A stretch of DNA of 6,233 nt from JBHENC01 sp051000345 (lineage in GTDB: Bacteria > Acidobacteriota > Blastocatellia > Pyrinomonadales > Pyrinomonadaceae), in NCBI GenBank assembly GCA_051000345.1, contig JBPCOJ010000112.1:1-6233 (forward strand). Reading direction: 5' to 3'. Below, piece after piece: positions 5,359 to 6,233 of this stretch. Position 1 is the first letter of the stretch. Every line of letters starts with the position of its first letter. The translations under genes were made by a program, and so were the position numbers. The notes below the pieces were generated by a model. That model was not told the DNA's origin and did not search any database. It saw nothing but the letters and a program-made list of their open reading frames with translations.

Positions 5359-5646
5359 ATGCAATTAGCGCGCGTCATCGGAACGATTGTGGCGACGGTC
5401 AAGAATGATTCGCTCGAAGGCCGCACGCTGCTCATCGTGCAATCGCTCGACGCAAGGCTTCAGCCGCAGGGAACGCCGCTCGTGGCTGTGGATTCCGTCG
5501 GCGCGGGCGTGGGCGAGTTGGTGTTCTGGTGTCGCGGCAAGGAAGCGAGCTTTCCCTTCAAGCGCGAAGACACGCCGACGGATTGCACAATCGTCGGCAT
5601 CGTAGATTCAAACGCGCACGTTTTGAACCGCAACTCGAAAAAATGA
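5359..5646 (+). CDS. BMC-P pentameric vertex protein 2 (EutN/CcmL family)
   Basis: The 95-aa protein opens MQLARVIGTIVATVKNDSLEG and has AVDSVGAGVGELVFWCRG (43-60) and CTIVGIVD (76-83). Compared with its two neighbours it carries FWCRGKEASFPF, which is closest to the classic EutN/CcmL loop, and a basic C-terminal tail (LNRNSKK). It follows vertex gene 1 after 16 bp. An ATG at 5342 within that gap is out of frame and soon stops. Its TGA overlaps the start of the next gene in an ATGA arrangement. Confidence 0.95.
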   Translation: MQLARVIGTIVATVKNDSLEGRTLLIVQSLDARLQPQGTPLVAVDSVGAGVGELVFWCRGKEASFPFKREDTPTDCTIVGIVDSNAHVLNRNSKK

Positions 5647-5942
5647 TTTTAGCGCGCGTGCTCGGAAACATTGTTGCGACGCAGAAGGATCGTCGTTACC
5701 AGAATGCGCGCATTATGCTGTGCCAACCTGTGACGCTCGAAGGCATTGAGACGGGCGCAACGCTTCTAGCGCTCGATTCGGTGGACGCGGGCGCGGGCGA
5801 TATGGTGCTGATCGTGCAGGAAGGCTGGGGCGCATCGACGGCGGCGACGAAGGAAGCGGGCGCGGCGATTGATTCGGCAATCGTCGGCATAGTGGACAGA
5901 ATTGATTTACTGCCGGACGAAGCAAAGGACGAAGCCGGATGA
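5643..5942 (+). CDS. BMC-P pentameric vertex protein 3 (EutN/CcmL family)
   Basis: This 99-aa vertex protein starts at ATG 5643. The open frame extends further upstream, but only this ATG gives the family N-terminus MILARVLGNIVATQKDRR and overlaps the previous stop as ATGA. It has LALDSVDAGAGDMVLIVQEG (42-61) and SAIVGIVDRIDLLPDE (78-93). The otherwise conserved SVGAG is SVDAG here (D48), next to the position expected to face the pentamer pore. Its acidic tail ends by overlapping the next gene, again as ATGA. Confidence 0.94.
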   Translation: MILARVLGNIVATQKDRRYQNARIMLCQPVTLEGIETGATLLALDSVDAGAGDMVLIVQEGWGASTAATKEAGAAIDSAIVGIVDRIDLLPDEAKDEAG

Positions 5943-6233
5943 GCTTTGAGGATAAAGAACAAGACCAATCGCGCCTTGTCGCGGAACGTATCGCGCGCCG
6001 TCTGTCACAACAACACGTTGCAGCGGACACAGGCCGCAAAGAAGCAGGCGAGTCTGTTGGCGAAGTAGCGGAACTGCGCGCGACTTTGCGCGAACTCCAA
6101 AAGCGTCTCGCGCATGTCGAATCGCACATCACGCACGACGAAGATTGCGATGCTGCCGCGAAAACAACGAACGGGAATTTCAACGAGCAGAGTAGTCCCG
6201 CGAATTCTAAATTCAATACGCAAATATCGAAGC
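5939..6233 (+). CDS. Small BMC-operon protein with amphipathic N-terminal helix and coiled coil, function unknown (truncated by window)
   Basis: The ATG overlaps the stop of vertex gene 3 (ATGA), so this is part of the BMC operon. Ninety-eight codons are visible and the frame stays open to the window end. I do not recognise a family. Residues about 10-26 (QSRLVAERIARRLSQQH) form an amphipathic helix with L13, V14, I18 and L22 on one face, similar in style to N-terminal encapsulation peptides. A polar linker (27-42) follows, then a regular heptad coiled coil with V43, L46, L50, L53, L57, V60 and I64 in a/d positions. The remainder seen (65-98) is polar and low in hydrophobics, rich in Asn, Ser and Thr, so probably disordered. 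It may be a scaffold or cargo adaptor, or the N-terminal extension of a longer enzyme that lies beyond the window. Confidence 0.7.
   Translation, partial: MSFEDKEQDQSRLVAERIARRLSQQHVAADTGRKEAGESVGEVAELRATLRELQKRLAHVESHITHDEDCDAAAKTTNGNFNEQSSPANSKFNTQISK

Noticed and set aside
5529..5642. Upstream extension of vertex gene 3 to 5529
   Set aside because: It overlaps most of the end of vertex gene 2 and adds an arginine-rich non-family sequence. ATG 5643 gives the conserved N-terminus and an ATGA overlap.
1..6233. CRISPR array, tRNA or rRNA genes
   Set aside because: No regularly spaced repeats and no recognisable tRNA or rRNA sequence were seen in the window.

Overview
The window reads like a GC-rich bacterial chromosome, most plausibly Acidobacteriota (perhaps Blastocatellia-like). 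That placement is an inference from gene content: a fucose-type microcompartment locus, a Rex regulator, a short TonB-C protein, and a coiled-coil family with a TRPIWE motif. There is no rRNA or other marker to confirm it.

Left part, minus strand (1-1892): ruvA is followed 45 bp later by ruvB. The ruvB reading frame carries an intact N-terminal DnaJ J-domain with its HPD motif, joined in frame through an acidic linker to an otherwise normal RuvB motor. The last few RuvB codons lie beyond the window edge. A 188-209 bp divergent spacer (1893-2101) separates ruvA from rex.

Middle part, plus strand (2102-3825): rex (NADH-sensing repressor) is followed by a small coiled-coil gene. The 3' end of that gene is split by a 99-bp MITE-like element (3114-3212). 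The element has 17-bp terminal inverted repeats of IS5/IS903 type and a perfect 9-bp target duplication. Removing the element plus one duplication restores a longer open frame ending at 3300. An AT-richer gene for a short membrane-anchored TonB C-terminal-domain protein follows.

Right part, plus strand (3841-6233): the start of a bacterial microcompartment (BMC) operon. It encodes a class II (fuculose-phosphate-type) aldolase with a cysteine-rich C-terminal extension and a probable encapsulation helix, one hexameric shell protein (BMC-H), three different pentameric vertex proteins (BMC-P), and the start of a small protein with an amphipathic N-terminal helix and a clean coiled coil. The last genes are tightly packed, with ATGA overlaps. 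Known fucose/rhamnose-degrading BMCs use this aldolase type to make lactaldehyde inside the shell. The rest of the pathway (aldehyde dehydrogenase, kinases and so on) is expected to the right of the window but is not seen. Rex, whose ligand is the NADH/NAD+ ratio, lies upstream and could sense the redox output of such a pathway; this is inference only.
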